Assembly (NCBI RefSeq): GCF_900604335.1
Contig: NZ_UWOD01000002.1
Location: 620,001-684,000 of the forward strand
DNA length: 64,000 nucleotides
Direction of reading: 5' to 3'
DNA from: Intestinibacillus sp. Marseille-P6563
GTDB lineage: Bacteria > Bacillota > Clostridia > Oscillospirales > Butyricicoccaceae
The translations under genes were made by a program, and so were the position numbers. Below the pieces are notes generated by a model. That model saw nothing but the letters and a program-made list of their open reading frames with translations, was not told the DNA's origin and did not search any database. Below, in pieces: positions 39,210 through 47,853 of the stretch. Numbering within the stretch: position 1 is the stretch's first letter; every line of letters begins with the position of its first letter.

Positions 39210-39899
39210 TTATTTCGCGTCTTTCTGATCGTTTTCGCCAGATTTGTGTCCGATTTCCGGGGCATTCTCGCGCAGCTTCTGTTCGTTGGCATACACACGG
39301 TGTTCCAAGCGGCACAGTTCCTGGGACAGTGGGTCGGGCACATTGACCTGGTCGAGATCGAACGAAGGAATGCGGTGGCCGCCGATCTTGACCACACGCG
39401 CCTTGACGCCGACGACCGTAGAATCGGGCGGAACTTCCTGCAAGACGACCGCGTTGGCGCCAATGCGCGAATTATCACCCACCGTAAACGGGCCGAGCAC
39501 CTTGGCGCCCGTGGAGATAAGCACATTGTTGCCAATGGTCGGATGGCGCTTGCCGGTGTCCTTACCGGTACCGCCCAGGGTCACGCCGTGGTAAATGGTG
39601 CAGTAATCGCCCACTTCGGCCGTTTCACCAATGACGATGCCCATACCGTGGTCGATGAACAGGCCGCGGCCGATCTTGGCGCCGGGGTGGATCTCCACGC
39701 CGGTCATGGTGCGGGCAAACTGGGAGATCATCCGCGCCAGAAAAAATCGTTTATGCAAATAGAGCCAATGGGTCAGCTTGTGATAGATAACCGCATGAAA
39801 GCCTGGATATAACAGGAACACTTCGGCCGTAGTACGTGCGGCCGGGTCACGCTCCCGAATGGAGCGCGCATCCTCGATCAGTTCCTTGAGTAACATCAT
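39210..39899 (-). CDS. cysE: Serine O-acetyltransferase
   Basis: The 229-residue enzyme makes O-acetylserine from serine and acetyl-CoA, the first step of cysteine synthesis. An N-terminal helical part is followed by left-handed beta-helix hexapeptide repeats ([27 protein letters not shown], then VTLGGTGK and [20 protein letters not shown]), with the catalytic DH pair and acetyl-CoA loop. A charged tail ends the protein. The double ATG at 39899/39896 follows AAAAGGA; a longer start at 39926 lacks a ribosome site. No T-box was recognised upstream. Confidence 0.95.
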   Translation of the reverse strand: MMLLKELIEDARSIRERDPAARTTAEVFLLYPGFHAVIYHKLTHWLYLHKRFFLARMISQFARTMTGVEIHPGAKIGRGLFIDHGMGIVIGETAEVGDYCTIYHGVTLGGTGKDTGKRHPTIGNNVLISTGAKVLGPFTVGDNSRIGANAVVLQEVPPDSTVVGVKARVVKIGGHRIPSFDLDQVNVPDPLSQELCRLEHRVYANEQKLRENAPEIGHKSGENDQKDAK

Positions 39900-39991
39900 G
39901 GATCGCATCCTTTTTTGAACCGTCATACCCCGTGCGCCGGGCTGGGCGGTGCGGGCCGCTCCAATTCCCCACGAAAGAGGTATGCATTTCT

Positions 39992-40020
39992 ATTGTACGG
40001 TATTCTTCCCCATTTGTCAA
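39992..40020 (-). promoter_or_regulatory. Promoter of cysE
   Basis: Minus-strand consensus TTGACA (40015-40020) and TACAAT (39992-39997) are 17 bases apart. The leader to the ATG is about 85 bases and GC-rich at its end. Confidence 0.78.
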
Positions 40021-40036
40021 AGGATTTGGATAGCAT

Positions 40037-40065
40037 TTGACAGATTCCCGGCTTTTTGCTATCAT
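40037..40065 (+). promoter_or_regulatory. Promoter of trmN6
   Basis: Consensus TTGACA (40037-40042) and TATCAT (40060-40065) are 17 bases apart. It stands back to back with the cysE promoter, with 16 bases between the -35 boxes. Confidence 0.78.
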
Positions 40066-40102
40066 CATATCAGATTTTACGGCCAAACAAAGGGGGAGGA
40101 CC

Positions 40103-40813
40103 TTGGAATCCATCGAAACATTGCCAAATGGCCTGCGGCTCTTGCAGGACGATGCGTTTTTTAAACTGGGACAGGACTCGGTGCTGCTGTCCGCCTTTGC
40201 GCGTCCGCGCCGGTTTGCGCGCGTGCTCGACCTGGGCGCCGGTACGGGTGCGCTGACGCTGCTATGCTGGCGGGAGGATTTACGCATGACCGGCCTGGAA
40301 TTGCAGGCCGGAGCGGCTGCCCTGTTCGCCCGATCGGTCGCGGACAATCAGCTTTCCAATGTGGAAGTCGTCACCGGCGACCTACGGCAGGTACGCACGC
40401 TCTTTGCGCACGGGTCGATGGACTACGTGCTGTGCAACCCGCCCTACTTTAAGCGCAGCGCGGGCAAGATATCGCCGCTGGATGCCCATGCGCTCGCGCG
40501 GGCAGACGGCGAGGCAACCATTGAGGACATCGCGGTCGCCGCGTCCTATGTGCTGGGCAGCGGCGGCAAGTGCGCAATGGTGTTCCGTCCCGAACGACTG
40601 CTCACGCTGATGACCGCTTTACAGCGGGTGCGCCTGACGCCCAAGCGGCTGCGCTTTGTGCACCAGACGGCCGAAAAGCCGCCCAGCGCCGTGCTGGTTG
40701 AGAGCCGCAAGGGGAGCAATCCGGACGGCCTGACGGTCGAGCCGCCCCTGCTCGTGCAGGACAGCACCGGCGCACTGACCGAAGAATACAAAGCCATCTA
40801 TCATTTAGCATGA
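40103..40813 (+). CDS. trmN6: tRNA1(Val) adenine-N6 methyltransferase-like protein
   Basis: The 236-residue class I SAM methyltransferase has motif I RVLDLGAGTGALTLL, a TGLELQ motif II and the N6-adenine catalytic motif NPPYFK (about residue 113). The N-terminal DAFFKLGQDSVLLSAFARP is typical of TrmN6/YfiC, which modifies A37 of tRNA-Val. Translation starts at TTG 40103 behind GGGGGAGGACC; the ATG further up at 40037 is inside the promoter. DNA or rRNA as substrate cannot be excluded. Confidence 0.85.
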   Translation: MESIETLPNGLRLLQDDAFFKLGQDSVLLSAFARPRRFARVLDLGAGTGALTLLCWREDLRMTGLELQAGAAALFARSVADNQLSNVEVVTGDLRQVRTLFAHGSMDYVLCNPPYFKRSAGKISPLDAHALARADGEATIEDIAVAASYVLGSGGKCAMVFRPERLLTLMTALQRVRLTPKRLRFVHQTAEKPPSAVLVESRKGSNPDGLTVEPPLLVQDSTGALTEEYKAIYHLA

Positions 40814-40815
40814 AA

Positions 40816-40842
40816 AAAAAGCTGGCCTATGGCCAGCTTTTT
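40816..40842. terminator. Bidirectional terminator between trmN6 and the his operon
   Basis: AAAAAGCTGGCC (40816-40827) pairs with GGCCAGCTTTTT (40831-40842). An A8 run on the left gives a U-tract for the minus-strand operon too. Confidence 0.9.
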
Positions 40843-40843
40843 C

Positions 40844-41329
40844 TTATCCTTTTTTGGGTTCCTTGCGGGAGGCTTCGAACGAATCGGCATGCACCCAGAA
40901 CACCTCGGTGACAGCCAGATGGGAGTCTCCATAGGTCCAGCCGTCGCGACCGGTCTGGTGACGCATGATGTGCTCGAACCCGGCGCGCTTCTGGTCATTG
41001 TTCGTAGCGAACTCGACGCTGCCCTCGCCCACGATGGACGAAAACGCATAGCTGTATCGGCAGGCCAGATCGCCCTCGCCGGTCAGGCTATGCTGGGTGT
41101 CCATCTCAAAGCAGATGCGCGGGTCCGCCTTGAGGGCATCGATCTTCTTGCCCTTGAGGCCGCTGTGGAAATACAGCGTCAGGCCGGTGTCATCCCAGGT
41201 ATAGCCGAAGTTCATGGGGATGACATAGGGCTTGCCGTCCGCAATCATGGCGATGCGGCACACCTTGCACTCCTGCAAAATGGGCTCGATTTGTTCGCGC
41301 CCGAAAATCTCACGGTCTTTTCTGCGCAT
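40844..41329 (-). CDS. Pyridoxamine 5'-phosphate oxidase-like flavin protein
   Basis: The 161-residue protein belongs to the split-barrel PNPOx-like group, close to NimA-type proteins. It begins RRKDREIFGREQIEPILQECKVCRIAMIADGKPYVIPMNFGY and has LYFHSGLKGKKIDALKADPRICFEMD and CRYSYAFSSIVGEGSVEF. Such proteins bind FMN or F420-like cofactors, and some reduce nitroimidazoles. TAAGGAGG precedes the ATG. It starts ten bases after hisE, so it rides at the end of the histidine operon without a known metabolic reason. Confidence 0.82.
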   Translation of the reverse strand: MRRKDREIFGREQIEPILQECKVCRIAMIADGKPYVIPMNFGYTWDDTGLTLYFHSGLKGKKIDALKADPRICFEMDTQHSLTGEGDLACRYSYAFSSIVGEGSVEFATNNDQKRAGFEHIMRHQTGRDGWTYGDSHLAVTEVFWVHADSFEASRKEPKKG

Positions 41330-41339
41330 AATAGCCTCC

Positions 41340-41663
41340 TTAGGTGTTGTGGTCGGAAACGTGGAACTTTTTGAGGTTGCCGATCTTTTCGGCGCGCTTG
41401 TCCATCTCGGCACACACGTCGGCCATGGTCACGCCGCATTCGTTCATCATGACCATCATGTGATAGAATACGTCGTTGATCTCCCCAATGAGCTCCTCTT
41501 TGTCGCCGTTCTTGGCGGCAATGATGGTTTCCGCGCACTCCTCGCCCACCTTCTTAAGGATCTTATCCAGACCCTTTTCAAACAAATAGCAGGTGTAGGA
41601 ATTTTCCTGCGGTTCAGCGCGCCGCTGCGCGATGACCGCTTCCATCTGTTCAAACGAATTCAT
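41340..41663 (-). CDS. hisE: Phosphoribosyl-ATP pyrophosphatase
   Basis: The 107-residue all-helical MazG-like enzyme performs step two of histidine synthesis. SYTCYLFEKGLDKILKKVGEECAETIIAAKNG and ELIGEINDVFYHMMVMM provide the acidic metal-binding helices. Here it is separate from hisI, whereas many bacteria fuse the two. The ATG at 41663 is taken because the longer frame runs into the small membrane gene's end and lacks similarity. Confidence 0.95.
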   Translation of the reverse strand: MNSFEQMEAVIAQRRAEPQENSYTCYLFEKGLDKILKKVGEECAETIIAAKNGDKEELIGEINDVFYHMMVMMNECGVTMADVCAEMDKRAEKIGNLKKFHVSDHNT

Positions 41664-41703
41664 AGACTTCCCTTTCCGGGCAGGCTGCCTGCCCCTTGCA
41701 AAT

Positions 41704-41793
41704 TTACCGACGGCTGAGCAGCAGCACAATAGCCAGAATGACCACCAACGCTACCGCGCCAATGCCCAGCAGGAACACCAAACTGAAATACAT
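41704..41793 (-). CDS. 29-residue single-pass membrane peptide in the his operon
   Basis: MYFSLVFLLGIGAVALVVIL is followed by AIVLLLSRR, giving a short N-terminus, one long transmembrane helix and a positively charged end. It has its own strong ribosome site (GGAGGAAAAAGTC) and fits cleanly between hisI (16-base gap) and hisE (40-base gap). It is too short for most annotation pipelines. Orientation would be N-out/C-in by the positive-inside rule. Function is unknown. Confidence 0.6.
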   Translation of the reverse strand: MYFSLVFLLGIGAVALVVILAIVLLLSRR

Positions 41794-41809
41794 GACTTTT
41801 TCCTCCGGT

Positions 41810-42130
41810 TTATTTTTCCCAAAGCGTGGTATAGAAACAGGTACGGTTGCCGGTATGGCAGACCGGACCCTTGGGCGTACCGACATAGATGAGCGTATCG
41901 TCGTCGCAGTCGGACAAAATCTTGCTCACAAAAATGAAATTGCCCGAGGTTTCACCCTTGTTCCACAGCTTTTGCCGCGAACGCGAGAAAAACCACGCCG
42001 TGCCGGTCTCCATGGTCCGCTTGAGCGCTTCTTCGTTGGCGTAGCCCAGCATGAGCACTTCGCCGTTCCGCTCGTCCTGACAGATGACCGGAATCAGCTC
42101 GCTTTTTACAAAAAATTTGGATAAATCCAT
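41810..42130 (-). CDS. hisI: Phosphoribosyl-AMP cyclohydrolase
   Basis: The 106-residue zinc enzyme opens the purine ring of phosphoribosyl-AMP, step three of histidine synthesis. [45 protein letters not shown] (metal site) and the zinc cysteines of [11 protein letters not shown] are all present. It is the stand-alone version, without a HisE domain. It follows hisF by 12 bases. Confidence 0.97.
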   Translation of the reverse strand: MDLSKFFVKSELIPVICQDERNGEVLMLGYANEEALKRTMETGTAWFFSRSRQKLWNKGETSGNFIFVSKILSDCDDDTLIYVGTPKGPVCHTGNRTCFYTTLWEK

Positions 42131-42142
42131 AAACGTTCTCCT

Positions 42143-42904
42143 TTACCGCACCGGGATATTCCGCCCGCGCAGGTATTCCTTGACCTCGTGGATGCTCAGT
42201 TCGCCGTAGTGAAACAGGCTGGCCGCCAGCGCGGCAGTCACATCGGTCTGTTCAAAGGCATCGGCAAAGTGCTGCAAGGTGCCGCACCCGCCCGACGCGA
42301 TGACCGGGATGGGCACCGCCTCGCACACGAGCTGGGTCAGTTCCAAATCAAAACCCGACTTGGTGCCATCCTTGTCCATGGAGGTCAGCAAAATTTCGCC
42401 CGCACCGCGCTCGTATGCCTCGCGCGCCCAGGCGATGGCGTCCTTGCCGGTCGGCGTGCGTCCGCCGGCCACATACACCTCAAAGCCCGACGGAGTCTTA
42501 TCGCTGCAGCGCGCGTCGATGGCCACGACCACGCACTGGCTGCCATATTTTTCGGCCGCGCCGTTGATGAGATCGGGGTTTTTGACCGCCGCCGAATTGA
42601 CCGAGATTTTATCCGCGCCCGCGCGCAGGATGTCCTTGAAATCCTCGACCGTGCGGATGCCGCCGCCCACGGTCACGGGTACGAATACTTCCCGGCAGGT
42701 GCGGCGCACCACGTCGGCAATGGTCGCACGGTTGTCGCTCGTTGCCGTGATGTCCAGAAAGACAATCTCATCCGCGCCCTCCTGGGAATAAAACTTGGCC
42801 AGTTCGACCGGGTCGCCCGCGTCGCGCAGGCCGACGAAATTGACCCCCTTCACGACCCGGCCGTCCTTGACGTCCAGGCAGGGGATAACACGTTTTGCCA
42901 GCAT
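42143..42904 (-). CDS. hisF: Imidazole glycerol phosphate synthase, cyclase subunit
   Basis: The 253-residue TIM barrel closes the imidazole ring using ammonia from His[20 protein letters not shown] has the catalytic Asp near residue 11, and [17 protein letters not shown] holds the second catalytic Asp. Two phosphate-binding loops, VGGGIRT and ASGGCGT, are visible. Length is standard. It starts three bases after hisA ends. Confidence 0.98.
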   Translation of the reverse strand: MLAKRVIPCLDVKDGRVVKGVNFVGLRDAGDPVELAKFYSQEGADEIVFLDITATSDNRATIADVVRRTCREVFVPVTVGGGIRTVEDFKDILRAGADKISVNSAAVKNPDLINGAAEKYGSQCVVVAIDARCSDKTPSGFEVYVAGGRTPTGKDAIAWAREAYERGAGEILLTSMDKDGTKSGFDLELTQLVCEAVPIPVIASGGCGTLQHFADAFEQTDVTAALAASLFHYGELSIHEVKEYLRGRNIPVR

Positions 42905-42907
42905 GGT

Positions 42908-43624
42908 TCAGTCCTCCACGGCGCGGATGGCGGCCGCCAGGTCGAGCGAACCGGTATAGACCGCCTTGCCAGCAATCGCGCCGTCGATGCCCAGCTTATG
43001 CAGCTTCTTGACATCGTCCAGAGTGGTCACACCACCCGAGGCGATGATCTGGCACGAAACCGCCTGTCGCAGCTGGCTGAGCTGGTCGAAATTGGGGCCT
43101 GCCAACATGCCGTCCTTATCGATATCGGTGAAGATGATGGTCTGCACGCAGTAGGAATCCATCAGGGACGCAAACTGGAGGAAATCCTCACCCGAGTCCT
43201 TGAGCCAGCCCTCAGTGCGCACGGTGCCACCGCGCGCGTCGATGCCGACCGCGATCTTTTCGCCGTATTTAAGCACCGCGTCGCGGACAAACTCGGGGTC
43301 CTTGACCGCCGCTGAGCCGATGATGACCCGCGACACACCCAAATCGAGCACGGCGTCTACGTCAGCCATGCAGCGGATACCGCCGCCCAGTTCGACCGTA
43401 GCGCCGGTTTCGCGGATGACCCGCTCCACGACATCGTAGTTGGCGCGCGAGCCGTCCTTGGCCGCGTCCAGGTCCACCATGTGGATCATGGTCGCGCCCG
43501 CGTCCAGAAACCGCTTGGCGGTTTCGACCGGGTCCTCGGCAACTTTGTGTGCGGTTTCATAATCGCCCTTTACCAGGCGGACGCACTGTCCGTCCTTGAG
43601 GTCAATGGCAGGTAAAATCTTCAT
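42908..43624 (-). CDS. hisA: ProFAR isomerase (HisA)
   Basis: The 238-residue TIM barrel converts ProFAR to PRFAR. The N-terminal LPAIDLKDGQCVRLVKGDYE has the catalytic Asp. The middle VELGGGIRCMADVDAVLDLG and FTDIDKDGMLAGPN (second Asp), and the ASGGVTTLDDVKKL phosphate loop, are clear. The start overlaps the hisH stop (ATGA). Confidence 0.97.
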   Translation of the reverse strand: MKILPAIDLKDGQCVRLVKGDYETAHKVAEDPVETAKRFLDAGATMIHMVDLDAAKDGSRANYDVVERVIRETGATVELGGGIRCMADVDAVLDLGVSRVIIGSAAVKDPEFVRDAVLKYGEKIAVGIDARGGTVRTEGWLKDSGEDFLQFASLMDSYCVQTIIFTDIDKDGMLAGPNFDQLSQLRQAVSCQIIASGGVTTLDDVKKLHKLGIDGAIAGKAVYTGSLDLAAAIRAVED

Positions 43625-44238
43625 GCGTTCGCCTCCGTCAAGTTCGCAAAGTTTTTCAAAATGGTCAGGCCGACCGGGCCGCTCTTTTCCGGGTGGAACT
43701 GGCAGCCGAACACGTTGCCATGCGCGACCATGGCCGGTACCGACACGCCGTAATCGGTCGTGCAGGCAAGGTCAGCCGGGTCAGCCGGACAGGCCGCAAA
43801 CGAGTGGACGAAATAGACATAATCGCCCTCATTGAGCCCTGCGGTCAGCGCGTTGGGACGCTCGATGTGCAGCGCGTTCCAGCCAATCTGCGGCAGTTTG
43901 AGGTCGGTCTGGATGCGTTCAATGCGTCCGGGCAGCAGCCCCAGACCTTTGCACAGCCGCACCTCATCCGATTCCTCGAACAGCATCTGCATGCCAAGGC
44001 AGATACCGAGAAAGGGCTTTTCCTTGGCCGCGGCCAGCACGGCTTCGGTCAGGCCGGAATCGGCCAGCGCCTGCATGGCGTCCGGGAAAGCTCCCACGCC
44101 CGGCAGGATGACGCCAGCCGCCTGCTCGATGACAGCAGGCGTGTCCGCGATTTTATTTTCATAGCCGAGAAAGTCGAGCGAATTGTGCACGCTCATCAGG
44201 TTCCCGGCGCCGTAATCGATGATTGCAATATAACTCAT
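43621..44238 (-). CDS. hisH: Imidazole glycerol phosphate synthase, glutamine amidotransferase subunit
   Basis: The 205-residue class I amidotransferase feeds ammonia to HisF. It contains IIDYGAGNLMSVHNSLDFLG, the oxyanion region GVGAFPDAM, the nucleophile cysteine in LGICLGMQMLFEESDEV (about residue 80) and the His-x-Glu pair in CQFHPEKSGPVG. It lies between hisB and hisA. Confidence 0.97.
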   Translation of the reverse strand: MSYIAIIDYGAGNLMSVHNSLDFLGYENKIADTPAVIEQAAGVILPGVGAFPDAMQALADSGLTEAVLAAAKEKPFLGICLGMQMLFEESDEVRLCKGLGLLPGRIERIQTDLKLPQIGWNALHIERPNALTAGLNEGDYVYFVHSFAACPADPADLACTTDYGVSVPAMVAHGNVFGCQFHPEKSGPVGLTILKNFANLTEANA

Positions 44239-44250
44239 GGGTCCCTCCGG

Positions 44251-44847
44251 TTATAGCACGCCCTTGGCGCTCAGCACCTCGCCGCCGGTCTCGCGCACCG
44301 CTTCCCTGAGCGCACGCGCCAGCGCCTTGAAGATGGCTTCGGTGATGTGGTGGGCGTTCTCGCCGTACAGGCTTTTAATATGCAGCGTAATGCCTGCGTT
44401 CATCGCAAAGGCACGCATAAATTCCACGGTCAGGCAGGTGTCATACTGCCCGCACATGGGCTGCGGCATGGGCGCGTCATAGACCAGATAGGGCCGCCCG
44501 GAGATATCGAGCGCACAGAAGCCGAGCGCTTCATCCATGGGCACATAGGCCGAGCCGAAGCGCGCGATACCCGCGCGGTCGCCCAGGATGTTGGCCAGCG
44601 CCTGGCCGAGCACGATGCCCACGTCCTCGACCGTGTGGTGGCCGTCCACCTCCAGGTCGCCGGTGCATTTTACGATTAGGCCAAAGCCGCTATGGACGGC
44701 AAACGAATTGAGCATGTGGTCGAAAAAACCGATGCCGGTTTCGATCTTGCGCTCGCCCCCGTCCAGATTGAGGTACAGGGCGATTTGGGTTTCCTTGGTC
44801 TCGCGGCACTTGGTGCACTGCCGCAGTTCGGTGCGGATATTCGGCAT
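44251..44847 (-). CDS. hisB: Imidazoleglycerol-phosphate dehydratase
   Basis: The 198-residue manganese enzyme has the two His-rich metal motifs of the family: GFFDHMLNSFAVHSGF with DGHHTVEDVGI, and a second repeat with NAHHITEAIFKALARAL. It is the monofunctional form without a histidinol-phosphatase domain. It starts two bases after hisD. Confidence 0.97.
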   Translation of the reverse strand: MPNIRTELRQCTKCRETKETQIALYLNLDGGERKIETGIGFFDHMLNSFAVHSGFGLIVKCTGDLEVDGHHTVEDVGIVLGQALANILGDRAGIARFGSAYVPMDEALGFCALDISGRPYLVYDAPMPQPMCGQYDTCLTVEFMRAFAMNAGITLHIKSLYGENAHHITEAIFKALARALREAVRETGGEVLSAKGVL

Positions 44848-44849
44848 CG

Positions 44850-46145
44850 TTATTCGTCCTCCTCCGGTGCGGCAAAGCGCACAGCAATGCTATTGGCGTG
44901 TGCGCCCAGCTTTTCGGCATTGGCCAGAGCGACGATGTCGTCGGCCAGGTTTTGCAGTTCATCGCGCGAATATTCGATCACGCTGGTCTTTTTCAGGAAG
45001 GTATCGGTCGACAGGGGCGAGAAGAACCGCGCGGTGCCCGAAGTCGGCAGCACGTGGCACGGCCCTGCCATATAATCGCCCAGCGGTTCGGGCGAATACT
45101 GTCCAAGGAAGATGGCACCAGCGTCGGTCAGCAGCGGCAGCAACTGACGCGGCTCGGCCGTGCACACTTCCAGATGTTCGGGGGCGATCTGGTTGGCCAT
45201 CTTGCAGGCGTCGGTGAGTTCTTCAAAGACGACCGCGCAGCCGTAGTTCTGCACGCTCTCGCGGATGATCTCCCAGCGCGGCAGGGCCTTGCCCATGCGC
45301 TCCATTTCGCACGAAATGGCCTGCGCCTGCGCCATGGAGTCGGTGAGCAGCACAGCCGACGCCAGCTTGTCGTGCTCAGCCTGGCTGAGCAGGTCAGCGG
45401 CCACATAGGTCGGGTTGGCCGTGTGGTCGGCGATGACCAGCACTTCGCTGGGGCCTGCAATCATATCGATGTCCACAGTGCCGAAAGACATCTTTTTGGC
45501 GGCTGCTACATAGGCATTGCCCGGGCCGACGATCTTATCCACCTGCGGGATAAAGCCCGCGCCATAGGTCAGCGCAGCGATGGCCTGCGTGCCGCCCACG
45601 GCGATGACCATATCCACGCCCGCGATATAAGCGGCGGTCAGCACCTCGGTGGACAGGTTATCGGTCGGGGGCGTGACCATGATGAGCTGCTCGACCCCGG
45701 CGACCTTGGCCGGGATGGCATTCATGAGCACGCTCGACGGATAGGCTGCCGTGCCGCCGGGCACGTACAGCCCCACCCGGTGCAGGCCGCGCACGGTCTG
45801 TCCGAGCACAGCGCCAGGCGCACGCCGGTATTCCCAGGTCTTGACCATCATCTGTTCGTGATAATCGCGGATGTTGGCGGCCGCTTTTTCCAGTGCGCTT
45901 CGCAGGCTTTCGCTGCACGCCTGATAGGCCTTTTCCAGCACCGCTGGAGAGATTACATAGGGTTTGGTCTTATCAAAGCGCATCGAGTATTTTTCGACCG
46001 CTGCCATACCGTTTTGGCGCACGTCCTGCATGATTTCGCGCACCGTGTTTTCAATATCGCCGCGGGTCTCAGCGGCGCGCTCCTGCATTTCCCGGATGAC
46101 GCGCTGCTCGGCCTGCCCGTCGGCCACGACAGTCTTTAAAAACAT
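44850..46145 (-). CDS. hisD: Histidinol dehydrogenase
   Basis: The 431-residue zinc enzyme oxidises histidinol to histidine in two NAD steps. GLYVPGGTAAYPSSVLMNAIPAKVAGV, the NAD region VGPGNAYVAAAKK, GPSEVLVIAD, and the zinc-binding SQAEHD and late HVLPTSGTARF are present. ATG 46145 with GGAGG upstream is chosen; a longer frame runs into the end of hisZG. Confidence 0.97.
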   Translation of the reverse strand: MFLKTVVADGQAEQRVIREMQERAAETRGDIENTVREIMQDVRQNGMAAVEKYSMRFDKTKPYVISPAVLEKAYQACSESLRSALEKAAANIRDYHEQMMVKTWEYRRAPGAVLGQTVRGLHRVGLYVPGGTAAYPSSVLMNAIPAKVAGVEQLIMVTPPTDNLSTEVLTAAYIAGVDMVIAVGGTQAIAALTYGAGFIPQVDKIVGPGNAYVAAAKKMSFGTVDIDMIAGPSEVLVIADHTANPTYVAADLLSQAEHDKLASAVLLTDSMAQAQAISCEMERMGKALPRWEIIRESVQNYGCAVVFEELTDACKMANQIAPEHLEVCTAEPRQLLPLLTDAGAIFLGQYSPEPLGDYMAGPCHVLPTSGTARFFSPLSTDTFLKKTSVIEYSRDELQNLADDIVALANAEKLGAHANSIAVRFAAPEEDE

Positions 46146-46158
46146 AGAAGTCCTCCGT

Positions 46159-47787
46159 TTATTTTCCCAAGCCGGCTTCCAGCTCGGCAATCACCTTTTC
46201 GATGTCTGTTTTCTTCATTTTGGCGCTCGCCAGGTTGACGATCACCCGCGCCGAGATGGGCGCCACGTCCTCGATGACCTCCAGCCCATTTTCACGCAGC
46301 GTCGAACCGGTTTCCACAATATCAACGATGGCGTCTGCCAGTTCGAGCAGCGGCGCCAGTTCGACCGAGCCTTCGATCTTGATGGTTTCCACGTCCATGT
46401 TCTTCTTGTGGAAAAATGCCTTGGTCACGTTGGGGTATTTGGTCGCGATCACCGGGGTCTTATAGCCGCCGTACACGTCCTTGCCCTTTTTGGTGGCCAG
46501 CGCGAAGCGGCATTTGCCAAAGCCTAGGTCGACCATTTCATAGAACGAGCCGCCCTTTTCCATGATCGTATCCTTGCCGACCACGCCCATGTCGCACACG
46601 CCGTGCTCGACATAGGTGATGACGTCGGCCGCCTTGGCGAGCACGATTTCGACCTTGGTGCCCGGCAGGGTGAAAATTAGCTTGCGCGAACCGGCTTCCA
46701 GCTCGGAGATGTCATAACCCGAAGCCTTGAGAAGCGCCAGCGTCTTTTTCTCCAGCCGGCCCTTGGTCAGCGCAATGCGTACGGTGTCGCGCGCCTTGGC
46801 CTTGGGGGTATCGTCCGCCTGGCTTTCGGCCAGGCTTTCCACGTCGATACCGAACCCACCAGCCGGCAGGTCGCGGCCAAACCGGCCGCACAGCGCATTG
46901 TACCGACCGCCGGACAGGATGGCTGCACCAGCCCCGCCAACATAGCCGCGGAACATGATGCCCGTGTAATAATCCATCTCGTGCACCAAACCGAGATCGA
47001 TCATCACCGCTCCGCCAAATCCGGCCTCGTCGAGCGCCGCATACAGCCGCCGCAGATAGGCGACCGCACCCAGCACACGTACATTGCCGGTCAGGTTTTC
47101 GACTTCGTCGAGCACCGAAATGCCACCGAACAGCTGCGGCATGGCATACAGCGCCTTGGCTTCGGGTTTCAGGCGGTACGGCTCGAGCACATCGCCCAGC
47201 GCGGCGAACGATTTGTTTTCAATCAGGCGGCGGATGGATTCCGCCGTCTGCGCGTCCACGTCCAGCGCTTCGATGAGCGCTTTGTAAATTTCGGCGTGGC
47301 CCAGTTCGATGCGGAAATTGCCCGCCCCGGCGTTTTTGAGCGCCTGCGAAGCGGCCGACAGAATATCCAAATCGGCCGATAAGCCGTCTGCCCCGATCAG
47401 TTCAGCGCCGATCTGCAAAAATTCGCCTTTGTGGCCATGGTCGCCCGACACCGAGCGGAATACCTTCTGGCTGTAATACAGCCGCACCGGCAGCGCAGCA
47501 TCATCCAGGCGGGTGGCCGCGATGCGAGCGATCGGCGTCGTGTTATCCGGCCGGGCGACGCAGATACGGCCCGATTTATCGATGATCTTGAGCATGGCTT
47601 CCTGGTCGAGTTCCGGGTTGCCCTGCGCAAAGACGTCGTAATATTCCACGGCCGGGGTGATGATTTCACTGTACCCCTTGCCTTCCAGGGTCTCGCGGAT
47701 GGCTCTTTCGGTCTGCCGCAGCGCACGGCAGGATGCAAACAACAAATCGCGTGTCCCCTCGGGGGTGGAAATTTTATATCGGTTCAT
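46159..47787 (-). CDS. hisZG: HisZ-HisG fusion: ATP phosphoribosyltransferase with regulatory domain
   Basis: The 542-residue chain joins two normally separate subunits. Residues 1 to about 325 are HisZ, a histidyl-tRNA-synthetase paralogue (YKISTPEGTRDLLF, motif 2-like RIELGHAEI, GGRYNALCGRFG). After a short Ala/Lys/Asp linker, residues from about 340 are short-form HisG (IALTKGRLEKKTLALLKASGYD, GVCDMGVVGKDTI, and the PRPP loop DIVETGSTLRENGL). Short HisG needs HisZ for activity and histidine feedback, so fusion fixes the two at one to one. It is the first gene of the operon; AAGGAG precedes the ATG. Confidence 0.93.
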   Translation of the reverse strand: MNRYKISTPEGTRDLLFASCRALRQTERAIRETLEGKGYSEIITPAVEYYDVFAQGNPELDQEAMLKIIDKSGRICVARPDNTTPIARIAATRLDDAALPVRLYYSQKVFRSVSGDHGHKGEFLQIGAELIGADGLSADLDILSAASQALKNAGAGNFRIELGHAEIYKALIEALDVDAQTAESIRRLIENKSFAALGDVLEPYRLKPEAKALYAMPQLFGGISVLDEVENLTGNVRVLGAVAYLRRLYAALDEAGFGGAVMIDLGLVHEMDYYTGIMFRGYVGGAGAAILSGGRYNALCGRFGRDLPAGGFGIDVESLAESQADDTPKAKARDTVRIALTKGRLEKKTLALLKASGYDISELEAGSRKLIFTLPGTKVEIVLAKAADVITYVEHGVCDMGVVGKDTIMEKGGSFYEMVDLGFGKCRFALATKKGKDVYGGYKTPVIATKYPNVTKAFFHKKNMDVETIKIEGSVELAPLLELADAIVDIVETGSTLRENGLEVIEDVAPISARVIVNLASAKMKKTDIEKVIAELEAGLGK

Positions 47788-47824
47788 GACAGCATTTCTC
47801 CTTGTTTGATTTTATCACGTTAAA

Positions 47825-47853
47825 ATACTAACACGAGAAATTTTTTCTGTCAA
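47825..47853 (-). promoter_or_regulatory. Promoter of the histidine operon
   Basis: Minus-strand consensus TTGACA (47848-47853) and TAGTAT (47825-47830) are 17 bases apart. The short leader (about 30 bases) leaves no room for a T-box or peptide attenuator. The -35 overlaps the stop of the AAA gene. Confidence 0.75.

Noticed and set aside
40066-40102. T-box or SAM riboswitch near cysE
   Set aside because: No T-box core or SAM aptamer consensus in the leader of either divergent gene; the leaders are too short.
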